From positions 10,044,001 to 10,108,000 of the forward strand of contig NZ_CP107772.1 of the NCBI RefSeq assembly GCF_036345155.1: a stretch of DNA of 64,000 bases. Direction: 5' to 3'. Below, one piece after another: positions 25,780 to 34,139 of the stretch (positions are counted from its first letter, which is position 1; each line of letters begins with the position of its first letter). A model generated the notes under the pieces. It made no database searches. It was not told the origin of the DNA and worked only from the letters and a program-made list of their open reading frames with translations. The position numbers and the translations under genes were made by a program. This stretch comes from Streptomyces sp. NBC_00582. Lineage in GTDB: Bacteria; Actinomycetota; Actinomycetes; Streptomycetales; Streptomycetaceae.

Positions 25780-26481
25780 CTACTTGGCCAGCTGCGGGTA
25801 CAGCCCGGCCAGGTCTCCGGCCAGGCCCGTCCTGACCTGGCGTGTGATGGCGTCGGCGAGGACCTCGTACGCGCCGGTCTCGATGCCGTCGAGGGCGAGT
25901 GCGGCGATGTCGCGCGGGTCGGACTTGGGCGCTTCCACGCCCGCTGCCAGGTCCGTGTCGACGTAGCCCATGTGCAGTCCGGTGACGGCGATGCCGCGCG
26001 GCTGGAGCTCCAGGCGCAGGGAGTTGGTCTGCGACCACAGGGCGGCCTTGGAGGCGCTGTAGGAGTTGCCGAGGGCCAGCCAGGACAGCACGGAGTGCAC
26101 GTTGAGGATGTGGCCGCCGCCGTTGCCCTCGATGACCGGTACGAAGGCCCGGGTGAGCAGGAGCGGGCCGTAGAAGTTGGTCTCGAACTCCCGGCGGACG
26201 TCGTCGACCGGGGAGTCGAGGAAGGAGGCGCCGACCGCGGCACCCGCGTTGTTGATGAGCACGGTGACGTCCTGCGCCTGTGCGGCGGCCGCCGCCACGG
26301 AGTCCGGGTCGGTGACCTCCAGCGCCACCGGGACGGCGTCGGGGTGCGTCACCGTGCGCGGGTCGCGGGCCGTGGCGTACACCTTGCCGGCACCGCGCGC
26401 GTACAGCTCTTCCACCAGCGCCTTTCCGATGCCCCGGCTGCCACCGGTAACGAAGACGTGGGCGCCCTTCAAAGCGGTCAT
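25780..26481 (-). CDS. Short-chain dehydrogenase/reductase
   Basis: 233 residues from ATG 26481 (MTALKGAHVFVTGG), with GGAGGAAG upstream; the longer frame would translate operator DNA. Motifs are 'VFVTGGSRGIGKALVEEL', 'VLINNAGAAVG', 'NVHSVLSWLALGNSYSASKAA' (Ser-Tyr-Lys). First gene of an operon with the alpha/beta hydrolase and divergent from TetR paralogue 2, with three operator copies in between. The enzyme pair may modify a carbonyl compound, possibly the inducer. Confidence 0.9.
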   Translation of the reverse strand: MTALKGAHVFVTGGSRGIGKALVEELYARGAGKVYATARDPRTVTHPDAVPVALEVTDPDSVAAAAAQAQDVTVLINNAGAAVGASFLDSPVDDVRREFETNFYGPLLLTRAFVPVIEGNGGGHILNVHSVLSWLALGNSYSASKAALWSQTNSLRLELQPRGIAVTGLHMGYVDTDLAAGVEAPKSDPRDIAALALDGIETGAYEVLADAITRQVRTGLAGDLAGLYPQLAK

Positions 26482-26502
26482 GACTTCCTCCACAAGAACC
26501 AG

Positions 26503-26606
26503 AAACCGATCGGTCTCCATCACAGTAAACCGATCGGTTTCCATGCGCAAGCCTGACACCGGCCGCGGAGAACTTCCGCACCCGCCCCCTGGAAACCGAT
26601 CGGTTT
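26503..26606. promoter_or_regulatory. TetR-type operators, sites 6-8, and leaderless promoter of TetR-2
   Basis: AAACCGATCGGTCT (26503-26516), a perfect AAACCGATCGGTTT (26527-26540) and a second perfect copy (26593-26606) lie between the divergent SDR and TetR genes. TAATCT sits exactly at -12 to -7 of the TetR ATG at 26639 with no Shine-Dalgarno sequence, mirroring paralogue 1 and implying a leaderless transcript. Confidence 0.8.
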
Positions 26607-26638
26607 TTATTTACCTCCCTTTGGGTTAATCTCGCCGT

Positions 26639-27208
26639 ATGAGCACTGAAGTGAAACTGAGCCCCAGGGAGCGGCTGCTGGAGGCGGCGGCCACACTCAC
26701 CTACCGAGACGGTGTCGGCGTCGGCGTCGAGGCGCTGTGCAAGGCGGCCGGAGTGTCGAAGCGCTCCATGTACCAGCTGTTCCAGAGCAAGGACGAACTG
26801 CTGGCGGCGAGCCTGGAGCGGCGCACTTCCGCCTATGTGGCGGCACTGCTGCCTGCGGCGGACGACGACCGTTCGCCCAGGGAGCGGATCCTGCACGTCT
26901 TCGGGCAAGTGGAATCACAGTCGCGCGCGCCCGAGTTCTATGGCTGCCCCTTCCTGGCCGCCCAGGTCGAGCTCAAGGATCAGAGCCACCCGGCGAGCCG
27001 GGTCGCCCACGCGGTGAAGGCCAACCTGACCTCCTTCTTCCGTGCCGAGGCCGAACAGGGCGGGGCGCGCGATCCCGGTCTGCTGGCCCGGCAGCTCAGC
27101 CTGGTCTTCGACGGTGGCAGCGCCCGCGCGGGCATCGGAGCTGATGAACTGGCGGGGCTCATCACGCCCACGGTGGTCACCCTGCTCGACGCGGCGGGCG
27201 TGCGCTGA
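26639..27208 (+). CDS. TetR-family repressor, paralogue 2
   Basis: 189 residues, collinear without gaps with the protein at 16283 and similar throughout. The recognition region 'CKAAGVSKRSMYQLFQSK' differs only at its edge. The effector domain is more divergent ('PEFYGCPFLAAQVELKDQ' against 'DDFRGCRYLAVQIELKDQ'), so the two may answer to different ligands while sharing operators. A hairpin terminator follows within 25 bases. Confidence 0.93.
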   Translation: MSTEVKLSPRERLLEAAATLTYRDGVGVGVEALCKAAGVSKRSMYQLFQSKDELLAASLERRTSAYVAALLPAADDDRSPRERILHVFGQVESQSRAPEFYGCPFLAAQVELKDQSHPASRVAHAVKANLTSFFRAEAEQGGARDPGLLARQLSLVFDGGSARAGIGADELAGLITPTVVTLLDAAGVR

Positions 27209-27231
27209 GGGGCCACCCCTCCGGAACGCTT

Positions 27232-27256
27232 CCCGGCCGGCCTGTGTCCGGCCGGG
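27232..27256 (+). terminator. Hairpin terminator after TetR-2
   Basis: Perfect 9-bp stem CCCGGCCGG (27232-27240) / CCGGCCGGG (27248-27256) with loop CCTGTGT, 24 bases past the stop. Confidence 0.65.
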
Positions 27257-27456
27257 GCCCCTTGGCCGCAAGAGTGGTGCCGGGCATGCCGCAGGCGAGG
27301 GAGTCTGCGGTCCGGTCGGCATCGGCGCCCCCGTGACAGATGCACGGGCTGCGGGATCCTCTTCCGGCTGTCCCGGACGAGCTTGCCGATCAGTCATCGC
27401 CCTGTGCTGCGGAGGCTGCCGCGACGGCATGTCCCTGCTGGCCTCAGAGCGCCGCT

Positions 27457-27879
27457 CTGAAGCGCGGCCGCATCATCAACATCTCGTCCGTACCCGGATT
27501 CCTGCCCCAGCCGTTCATGGCCGTCTGCACCGCCTCCAAGCACGCGATCGAGGGCTACTCCGAGTCCCTGGACCACGAGATCCGCGAACACGGCATCCGG
27601 TCGATCCTCGCCCAACACGCCTACACCAGGACCGGGTTCGAGGCCAACAGTACGAAGCCGGACATCCCGCTGCACGCCTACGCGAAGCAGCGGCAGACCG
27701 TCGACCGCGGGCTGGCGGAGGCGACCAGGAACGGCGACGCCCCTGCCGTCGTCGCCAAGGCGATCGGACGTCCGGCGAAGACCGTGCGGTGGGCTCTGGC
27801 GAACCATCCGCGCAGGCGGGAGCCGGCGGCAGCCTGGGTCGCTGAGTGGTCCGGAGCGGAACAAGGCCGCCGAGGATGA
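27457..27879 (+). pseudogene. 5'-truncated SDR relic
   Basis: The frame ending at 27879 contains a clear SDR C-terminal half: 'GRIINISSVPGFLPQPFMAV', 'TASKHAIEGYSESLDHEIRE' and 'QHAYTRTGFEANS'. In this subfamily the Ser-Tyr-Lys triad would include Tyr; here 'CTASKHA' has Thr at that place, unlike functional relatives (YxASKHA). No NAD-binding glycine loop is found upstream, and after 'PAVVAKAIG' the tail no longer resembles SDRs. It is most likely a dead fragment. 27257-27456 shows nothing recognisable. Confidence 0.7.
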
Positions 27880-28001
27880 GGGCCTGCGGCCGGCCTGGTC
27901 GCTTTACCTGGCGTTGCGAATATGTGGCGACACCGGCCGACAATGGTCCGCGCCCGCCGGCGCCGGCCTGGTGGCCGTCCAAACCGGCGGACGGGGCGAC
28001 G

Positions 28002-28607
28002 TCACGCAGGGACGACGAGCGGCGGGTGCTCGAGCACGCGGGGCCGGTACTCGACCAGCTGGATACGGCCGTCGAAGGTGCGGTGCTCGATCATCTCGAG
28101 GGCAACGTCCGGATAGCCGTCGTAGATGCGTTCTTCGCCCGTGGCCCCGGTGATCACTGGGAACATCACGACCCGGAAGCGGTCGACGAGTCCGGCTCGT
28201 AGCAGGGACCGGCACAGGCTGAGGCTGCCGATCGTGCTGAGGAGCTCCGAGCCACTCGACTTCATGGCGCGGACTGCCTCGACGGCGTCGTCGCGGACCA
28301 GGGTGGAATTGGCCCACGTCAGCGGCTCCTCGAGTGAGGAGGAGAACACCACCTTGGAGGCTTGCGTGAGCTCGTCGACGGACGCCTCTTCTTCGGGCCT
28401 GAACTCGTCTTGGCCCTTCGGGACCTCGCCTGCGGCGAAGCCCGACATCAGGCGGTAGGTGTTCGCTCCCATCAGGTAGGTGGCCTCGGGCTGCTCGCCG
28501 AGCCATGCGAGGTACTCCGGGCCCTCGAGGCCCCAGAACCCGGGCCACCCCTCTCCTGATGCGTGGCCGTCGAGGGAGGTGATGAAGTCGACGAGAAGCT
28601 CCGACAT
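28002..28607 (-). CDS. Dihydrofolate-reductase-like / RibD C-terminal domain protein
   Basis: 201 residues from ATG 28607 (MSELLVDFITSLDG). The pattern 'SLDGHASGEGWPGFWG', 'YLMGANTYRLMSGF', 'KVVFSSSLEEPLTW', 'LLSTIGSLSLCRSLLRAGLVD' and 'MFPVITGATGEERIY' is that of the RibD-C/DHFR-like family common in actinobacteria; they bind NADPH and have poorly known substrates. An IS110 appears to have inserted about 10 bases before the start, replacing the native promoter. Confidence 0.88.
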   Translation of the reverse strand: MSELLVDFITSLDGHASGEGWPGFWGLEGPEYLAWLGEQPEATYLMGANTYRLMSGFAAGEVPKGQDEFRPEEEASVDELTQASKVVFSSSLEEPLTWANSTLVRDDAVEAVRAMKSSGSELLSTIGSLSLCRSLLRAGLVDRFRVVMFPVITGATGEERIYDGYPDVALEMIEHRTFDGRIQLVEYRPRVLEHPPLVVPA

Positions 28608-28624
28608 GGCGGTGTCCCTAAGAA

Positions 28625-28818
28625 TGTGAGGCGGTCCGGGAGGACCGGGTGTGGCTGATGGCGGGTTGTCGCTTGTGACTCGAAAGGAATGGCCGCCCGG
28701 TCCTCCAGGACGCTCCGACCACTGATTGAGAACTGCGGTCATCGCTGGTTAGGGACCTGTCGGCGGGGTGTTCTTCGGACCGTGAACTGCCGGTCATGAG
28801 GAAGATGGAGCGACGGCT
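28625..28818 (+). ncRNA. Candidate IS110 bridge-RNA region
   Basis: About 195 non-coding bases lie between the left end and the transposase start, where IS110 elements of the IS621 type encode a bridge RNA that guides target and donor choice. Local stems are visible: GGTCC-GGGA-GGACC at about 28633-28646 and GTCCT-CC-AGGAC near 28700-28711. A near-repeat GAACTGC(C)GGTCAT occurs at 28730-28742 and 28784-28797. No structure was computed and no pairing to the target is shown. Confidence 0.45.
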
Positions 28819-30021
28819 TTGAGCACGTCTGGCAGGCGGATATGGGTCGGCGTCGATGCCGGCAAGGGGCATCACTGGGCGGTTGCGGTCGATGCCGACG
28901 GCGAGACGCTGTTCTCGACGAAGGTGATCAACGACGAGGCCCAGATCCTCACTCTCATCGAGACGGCCCGTGAGCGGGCTGAAGAGGTGCGGTGGGCGGT
29001 GGACATCTCCGGCCGGGCCTCCACCCTGCTGCTGGCCCTGCTGGTCGCCCACGGGCAGCAGGTCGTCTACGTCCCCGGCCGGACGGTCAACCGCATGTCC
29101 GGCGCCTACAAGGGCGAGGGCAAGACCGATGCCAAGGACGCACGTGTCATCGCTGACCAGGCCAGAATGCGACGGGACTTCGCCCCGCTGGACACGCCCC
29201 CGGAGCTGGTCTCCACCCTGCGGGTGCTGACGAACCATCGGGCAGACCTGATCGCCGACCGCGTCCGCCTGATCAACCGGCTTCGCGACCTGCTGGTGGG
29301 CATCTGCCCCGCGCTGGAGCGGGCCTTCGACTACTCCGCGGCCAAAGGCCCGGTCGTCATGCTGACCGAGTACCAGACCCCGGCCGCCCTGCGTCGGATC
29401 GGCGTCAAGCGGCTGACGACCTGGCTGGAACGCCGCAAGGTCCGCGGCGCTGTCGACGTCGCGGCCAAGGCCGTCGAGGCCGCCCAGTCCCAGCAGCTCG
29501 CGCTTCCCGGCGAGAAACGGGCCGCGCAGCTGGTCTGCGACCTCGCCCACGAGCTCCTGGCCCTGGACGAGCGGATCAAGGACAACGACCGGAAGATCCG
29601 CGAGACCTTCCGCACCGACGACCGTGCCGAGATCATCGAGTCCATGCCCGGCATGGGCCCCATCCTCGGGGCCGAGTTCATCGCCATCGTCGGGGACCTG
29701 TCCGGCTACCGCGACGCCGGCCGTCTGGCCTCGCACGCCGGCCTGGCCCCGGTCGCCCGCGACTCCGGCCGCCGCACCGGCAACTACCACCGGCCCAAGC
29801 GCTACAACCGGCGCCTGCGGCACATCTTCTACATGGCCGCGCAGACGGCGATGATGCGACCCGGACCTTCCCGGGACTACTACCTCAAGAAGCGGGCCGA
29901 GGGACTGCTGCACACGCAGGCCCTCCTCTCGCTTGCCCGCCGCCGGGTCGACGTGCTCTGGGCGATCCTGCGTGACAAGAGGCTGTTCACCTCCGCCCCA
30001 CCGGTCACGCAGGCGCCTTGA
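28819..30021 (+). CDS. IS110-family transposase
   Basis: 400 residues from a TTG start. The N-terminal RuvC-like domain has D13 (WVGVDAGK), then D62 (AVDISG) where IS621 has Glu60, and D104/D107 (KTDAKDA); the spacing matches D11/E60/D102/D105 of IS621 shifted by two. The C-terminal Tnp_20 domain includes 'SMPGMGPILGAEF', 'ASHAGLAPVARDSGRRTGNY' with S316 as the likely nucleophile. The frame is complete, so the copy may be functional if Asp62 replaces Glu. Confidence 0.95.
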   Translation: MSTSGRRIWVGVDAGKGHHWAVAVDADGETLFSTKVINDEAQILTLIETARERAEEVRWAVDISGRASTLLLALLVAHGQQVVYVPGRTVNRMSGAYKGEGKTDAKDARVIADQARMRRDFAPLDTPPELVSTLRVLTNHRADLIADRVRLINRLRDLLVGICPALERAFDYSAAKGPVVMLTEYQTPAALRRIGVKRLTTWLERRKVRGAVDVAAKAVEAAQSQQLALPGEKRAAQLVCDLAHELLALDERIKDNDRKIRETFRTDDRAEIIESMPGMGPILGAEFIAIVGDLSGYRDAGRLASHAGLAPVARDSGRRTGNYHRPKRYNRRLRHIFYMAAQTAMMRPGPSRDYYLKKRAEGLLHTQALLSLARRRVDVLWAILRDKRLFTSAPPVTQAP

Positions 30022-30041
30022 CGCGATCATTGAGATTCCCT

Positions 30042-30559
30042 CGGGGCGAGTCGTTGTGCGGTCCGGGCTGGTTCATGGTCCAGTGGCGCTGGCTCTTCCC
30101 GCCGGTGAGGTCGCGGGCCACGGAGAGCGGCGAGTTGTTGCCTGCCGTTCGCCGACAGCCACCCGTACGCCCCGCCGGGGGAGAGGACCCGGACGGCCGG
30201 ACCCAGCCCCCCTTCCTCGCAGGCGTGGCGAACCGAGGGGTGTCCTCGTGACCCGCGTCCACCACGCGCACGCGTCTCCTGCCCGGCCCAGGGGAGGGAA
30301 GCGGCCAAAAGCGCTGGCTACGGGCGTGTTGCCGCCTCGTAAAGCCCCATGTGATCGCCCGCGCGCGACCGCGACGGAAGCGAGCCCGGGTCACCGGATT
30401 CCGGACATTGATCTCCGCTCTGATGACATGTGCCTTTCAGGCTGAAACGATCTCCTCAGCGCCCGGGCACAACGCACATCTCGTCGGCGGAGGCCCTTCC
30501 GGTCTCCGCTCTCATTCTCATCGGCTGGCATCACCCAGTCGTGTCAAAGGAGTTGCAGC
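30042..30559. other. Intergenic region between IS110 and the M4 protease
   Basis: About 520 bases. Its left part is presumably the former promoter region of the DHFR-like gene. A minus-strand stretch at about 30050-30180 has protein-like scraps ('YGWLSANGRQ' and, in another frame, 'VARDLTGGKSQRHWTMNQ'), possibly a degraded gene end that I cannot identify. A ribosome binding site, AAAGGAG, precedes 30560. Confidence 0.35.
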
Positions 30560-32932
30560 GTGACGGACATCTTCCGCACTACCGGGGCACAAACGTCCTG
30601 GAGCGGAACGACTTCGCCTCAGCGTTCCCCTTCCGCCCGCCGTACCGCCTCCGTCCGTCGGCCCATGACGATGGTCGCCGCCGGCGCGATGATCGCACTT
30701 CTCGGGACGGCGCTCCCCGCCGCCGGCGCCCCCCTGACGGCGGGCGACGCGGACAGATCACCGCGGCAGATCGCAGCGGAACCCAGACCCGGCGCCAGAG
30801 CGGTCCAACTCCCCTCGGGGGAGCGCGCGAAGATGCTCAAGGCGGCGGCCGACGGGGGCTCCGCAACGGCCCGTTCACTGGGACTGGGCAAGCAGGAGAA
30901 GCTGATTCCGAAGGATGTCGTCAAGGACGCCGACGGCACCGTCCACACCCGCTACGAGCGCACCTTCGCCGGACTGCCCGTTCTAGGGGGCGACTTGGTG
31001 GTGCACGAGCGCGGCGAGTCCAGCAGTGTCACCAAGGCGTCGCAAGCGGCGATCTCCGTCCCGACGACCGACGCGGCCTTCTCCGCCGCGAAGGCGGAGA
31101 AATCGGCCCTGGCCGCCGCGGAGCAGCAGGACACCGGCAAGGCCACCGTGAAGCAAGAACCCCGGCTGGTCGTATGGGCGGGAGACGGTGAGCCGAAACT
31201 GGCCTGGGAAAACGTTGTCACCGGTGTGCGGGAGGACGGCACCCCGAGTCGTCTGCACGTCCTGACCGACGCCGGGAACGGCTCCCGGCTGATGAGCCAC
31301 GAGGAGGTCCAGACAGGCGAGGGGATCAGCCGATACAACGGCAGGGTCCAGGTCGCGAGCGTGCGGAGCGCCGACCACTTCGAACTGACCGACTCTCAGC
31401 GCGGCGGCCACCAGACGTACGACGCTGCCGGGACCTACGGAAAGGGCGCGCTGGTCACCGACGACGACGACGTCTGGGGCGACGGGACTGCGGCCAACGG
31501 CCAGACGGCGGCCGTGGACGCCGCCTACGGCGTGGCGAAGACATGGGACTTCTACCACGACCGGTTCGGCCGTAACGGCATAGCCGACGACGGCCGCGGC
31601 GCCTACTCCCGCGTGCACTTCGGCGTCGGCTACGCCAACGCCTTCTGGCTCGACGAATGCTTCTGCATGACCTACGGAGACGGACGCACCAACGACAGGC
31701 CGGTCACCGAACTCGACATCGCGGGCCACGAGATGACCCACGGCGTGACCTCGGCCACCGCGGGCCTGCTGTACTCCGGAGAGTCCGGCGGGCTGAACGA
31801 GGCCACCAGCGACATCCTGGGCACCGCCGTCGAGTTCTTCGCGAACAGCGCAGCCGACGTGCCCGACTACCGGATCGGCGAGCTGATCGACCTGCGCGGG
31901 ACCGGAGAGCCGCTGCGCCACATGGATCAGCCCTCCAAGGAGATCAACCCCGCCGGCACCTCCCAGGACTACTGGACCACCCAGACCAAAAAGCTCGACC
32001 CCCACTTCAGCTCCGGCGTGGGCAACCACTTCTTCTATCTGCTCGCCGAGGGCAGCGGGAAGAAGACCATCAACGGCATCGCCTACGACAGCCCCACCTA
32101 TGACGGTCTGCCGGTCTCCGGCATCGGTCTGCAGAACGCCACCAACGTCTGGTACCGGGCGCTGACCCGCTACATGACCAGCACCACCGACTACGCGGGC
32201 GCCCGCACCGCCACCCTCCAGGCGGCGGCGGACCTGTTCGGCGTCTCCAGCGACGCGTACGAGGCCGTCGGCAACGCCTGGGCCGCCGTCGCCGTCGGCC
32301 CCCGCTATGTGAACCACATCGCCGCGAAGCCCCTCTCCACCCGTGCCGTGGCCGTCGGGCAGGCGGTCACCCGGCAGGTCGAGGCGACGACGACCCGCCC
32401 CGGCGGGCTGACCTACTCCGCCACCGGTCTGCCCACCGGTCTGTCGATCGACCCCTCGACCGGACTGATCTCCGGCACACCGACCGCGGCCGGCGCATTC
32501 GACACGTCCGTCGTCATCAGGAACTCCGCGGCGGAGACGCTGACCCTGCCCTTCGTCTGGACCGTCTACGCCTCCGGCGGCGGCTACTTCACGAACCCCA
32601 ACCGGTACGACATCCCCAACTGGGCGACCATCGAGTCCCCGATCACCGTCACCGGGCACGACGGGAACGCGCCCGGCGACCTGAAGGTAACCGTCGATCT
32701 GGTGCATGACTTCATCGGCGGCCAGGTCATCAGCCTGGTCAGCGAGGACGGCACCGTGCTGCTCGTGAAGGACTTCGTCTGGGACACGGGCACGGAACTG
32801 CACAAGACGTTCACGGTCGACGCGTCCGCGATCCCCGCCGACGGCACCTGGAAGCTCAGGGTCACGGACAACACCCCCGGCATCTTCACCGTCGACCCCG
32901 GCTACCTCGACAGCTGGAGCCTCACCTTCTGA
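30560..32932 (+). CDS. Secreted M4 (thermolysin-like) metalloprotease with Ig and P domains
   Basis: 790 residues from GTG 30560. A long signal peptide with an Arg-rich start and hydrophobic core (about 36-56) is followed by an FTP/PepSY propeptide ('YERTFAGLPVLGGDLVVHE'). In the catalytic domain, zinc ligands are H390 and H394 in GHEMTHG and E414 in GGLNEATSD; H482 in PHFSSGVGN matches the proton-donor His of thermolysin. Next comes a putative-Ig segment (about 590-675, 'ATGLPTGLSIDPSTGLISG') and a C-terminal proprotein-convertase P-domain ('VDLVHDFIGGQVISL', 'WSLTF'). It is an extracellular protein-degrading enzyme. Confidence 0.95.
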   Translation: MTDIFRTTGAQTSWSGTTSPQRSPSARRTASVRRPMTMVAAGAMIALLGTALPAAGAPLTAGDADRSPRQIAAEPRPGARAVQLPSGERAKMLKAAADGGSATARSLGLGKQEKLIPKDVVKDADGTVHTRYERTFAGLPVLGGDLVVHERGESSSVTKASQAAISVPTTDAAFSAAKAEKSALAAAEQQDTGKATVKQEPRLVVWAGDGEPKLAWENVVTGVREDGTPSRLHVLTDAGNGSRLMSHEEVQTGEGISRYNGRVQVASVRSADHFELTDSQRGGHQTYDAAGTYGKGALVTDDDDVWGDGTAANGQTAAVDAAYGVAKTWDFYHDRFGRNGIADDGRGAYSRVHFGVGYANAFWLDECFCMTYGDGRTNDRPVTELDIAGHEMTHGVTSATAGLLYSGESGGLNEATSDILGTAVEFFANSAADVPDYRIGELIDLRGTGEPLRHMDQPSKEINPAGTSQDYWTTQTKKLDPHFSSGVGNHFFYLLAEGSGKKTINGIAYDSPTYDGLPVSGIGLQNATNVWYRALTRYMTSTTDYAGARTATLQAAADLFGVSSDAYEAVGNAWAAVAVGPRYVNHIAAKPLSTRAVAVGQAVTRQVEATTTRPGGLTYSATGLPTGLSIDPSTGLISGTPTAAGAFDTSVVIRNSAAETLTLPFVWTVYASGGGYFTNPNRYDIPNWATIESPITVTGHDGNAPGDLKVTVDLVHDFIGGQVISLVSEDGTVLLVKDFVWDTGTELHKTFTVDASAIPADGTWKLRVTDNTPGIFTVDPGYLDSWSLTF

Positions 32933-33491
32933 CATCCCGCCCCGCCGAGCCCACCGCCGTGGTGGGCTTGGCGTCGTGTCCCCGTAACGCCTGGCTGAAC
33001 GACGGCCAGTGGGCGTGGGCGCCGCGAAGACCGGTGGATCCTTGCCGGCCTGATGCCGGCTGCGCGGGCGTACGGCGTCCCGGTACTCGACGGGCACACG
33101 CAACTCGTTGCCCCGGCGCCTTGTCGGCGATCGCATTCCACCGTACGAGCCGTCCCGCACCCGGTGGCGGCGGCAGTCCGGGGCACCGTGCGGCTGACCG
33201 CGGACCTGGAGGCGACTGGCGCGAGGGGTACCAGGGCCGTCAGTGGACTCGACCTCGCACCGCCGGGCCGACGAACTGCACCTTGCTCGAACCGTCGCCC
33301 ACGATGTCTATGATGTGGGGCCGTACGGATGGACCCAACCCACCCTTCACGTCACGATGGTGTCGGCCTCGCGATCACGGGTTGCGGTGTCGGGTTCGGG
33401 GCTGACCTCGACTCGGTCGGCGTCCTGTCGAGCCCGTGGTCGGCGGCGACATCGGCGCGGGCGTTGGGATGGGAGCGGGGTTCTGTTGAGG
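32933..33491. other. Intergenic, no gene recognised
   Basis: About 560 bases after the protease terminator. Frames exist on both strands without family features; the two halves of the region carry no visible repeat. Confidence 0.3.
32948..32968 (+). terminator. Terminator of the M4 protease gene
   Basis: AGCCCACC (32948-32955) / GGTGGGCT (32961-32968), a perfect 8-bp stem with loop GCCGT, 15 bases past the stop. Confidence 0.7.
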
Positions 33492-33896
33492 ATGCGGACT
33501 TGGCTGGGGGCGCTGTCCGGAAGGGGACGGCCCCGTACAGCGGGTGAGACCTCGCTGGAGAGCCGGGCGGAGATCTCACCCGAGGAGCGGGCGGTGCTGC
33601 TCGTCCGAATTCTCGACGATCCTGCAGCGCGCGAGGACGAGAAGTCGGACGCCGCGATGTACCTGGAGGACTTCTCCGGCCCCCTTGTCGAATCCTGCCT
33701 GATCCGGATCATCCGCGCCGAGGATTTCACCAGCGTGCTGGCCCAGGAGTGTGCGGAGTCCCTCGCCGGGATCTGGGCCAGGACCGGCCGAGTGGACCCC
33801 GCCTTCATGGCAGAGCTGCGCGGTCCGGCGATGGACGAGGTCTTCGGCATCCTCGGCGCCCGCGCCCCGCACCTGCTGCCCCCTGACACTCGCTAG
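33492..33896 (+). CDS. Small hypothetical protein, helical-repeat-like
   Basis: 134 residues from the ATG at 33492. After a basic start it has an acidic helical body: 'ISPEERAVLLVRILDDPAA', 'SDAAMYLEDFSGPLVESCLI' and 'VLAQECAESLAGIW'. The pairing of short helices resembles HEAT-like repeats seen in polymorphic-toxin immunity proteins, but no family is certain. The ribosome binding site is weak, so a start further downstream remains possible. Confidence 0.6.
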   Translation: MRTWLGALSGRGRPRTAGETSLESRAEISPEERAVLLVRILDDPAAREDEKSDAAMYLEDFSGPLVESCLIRIIRAEDFTSVLAQECAESLAGIWARTGRVDPAFMAELRGPAMDEVFGILGARAPHLLPPDTR

Positions 33897-34139
33897 GAGC
33901 TGTTCGGAGTTCGGATCTTCCAAGCCGACCGCCGACCGCCTGCACGCCCTGCTTCCTCACGTCCGGCCGGATCTGTGTGGCCGTGGAAAGTGACCCGGCG
34001 AAGTCGGCTGCCCTGCCTACGTATTGACGCACAATGGGCTTGAATCGATGGCGTGTGCGCACCGTTCACCTCGCTGGGGGAGCCGAGTGACCATGAATAT
34101 GTCTGCTCCGACCTCGACATACGGCTGGTGACGTGACAC

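Larger units (their letters stand above)
28620..30041 (+). mobile_element. IS110-family insertion sequence (ends inferred)
   Basis: The transposase gene is flanked on both sides by CCCT: 28616-28619 on the left and 30038-30041 on the right. Taking this as the shared core gives an element of about 1.42 kb, normal for IS110. Joining the flanks would restore a good GAGGG ribosome binding site in front of the minus-strand DHFR-like gene. IS110 elements lack terminal inverted repeats, so these edges are an inference. Confidence 0.55.
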
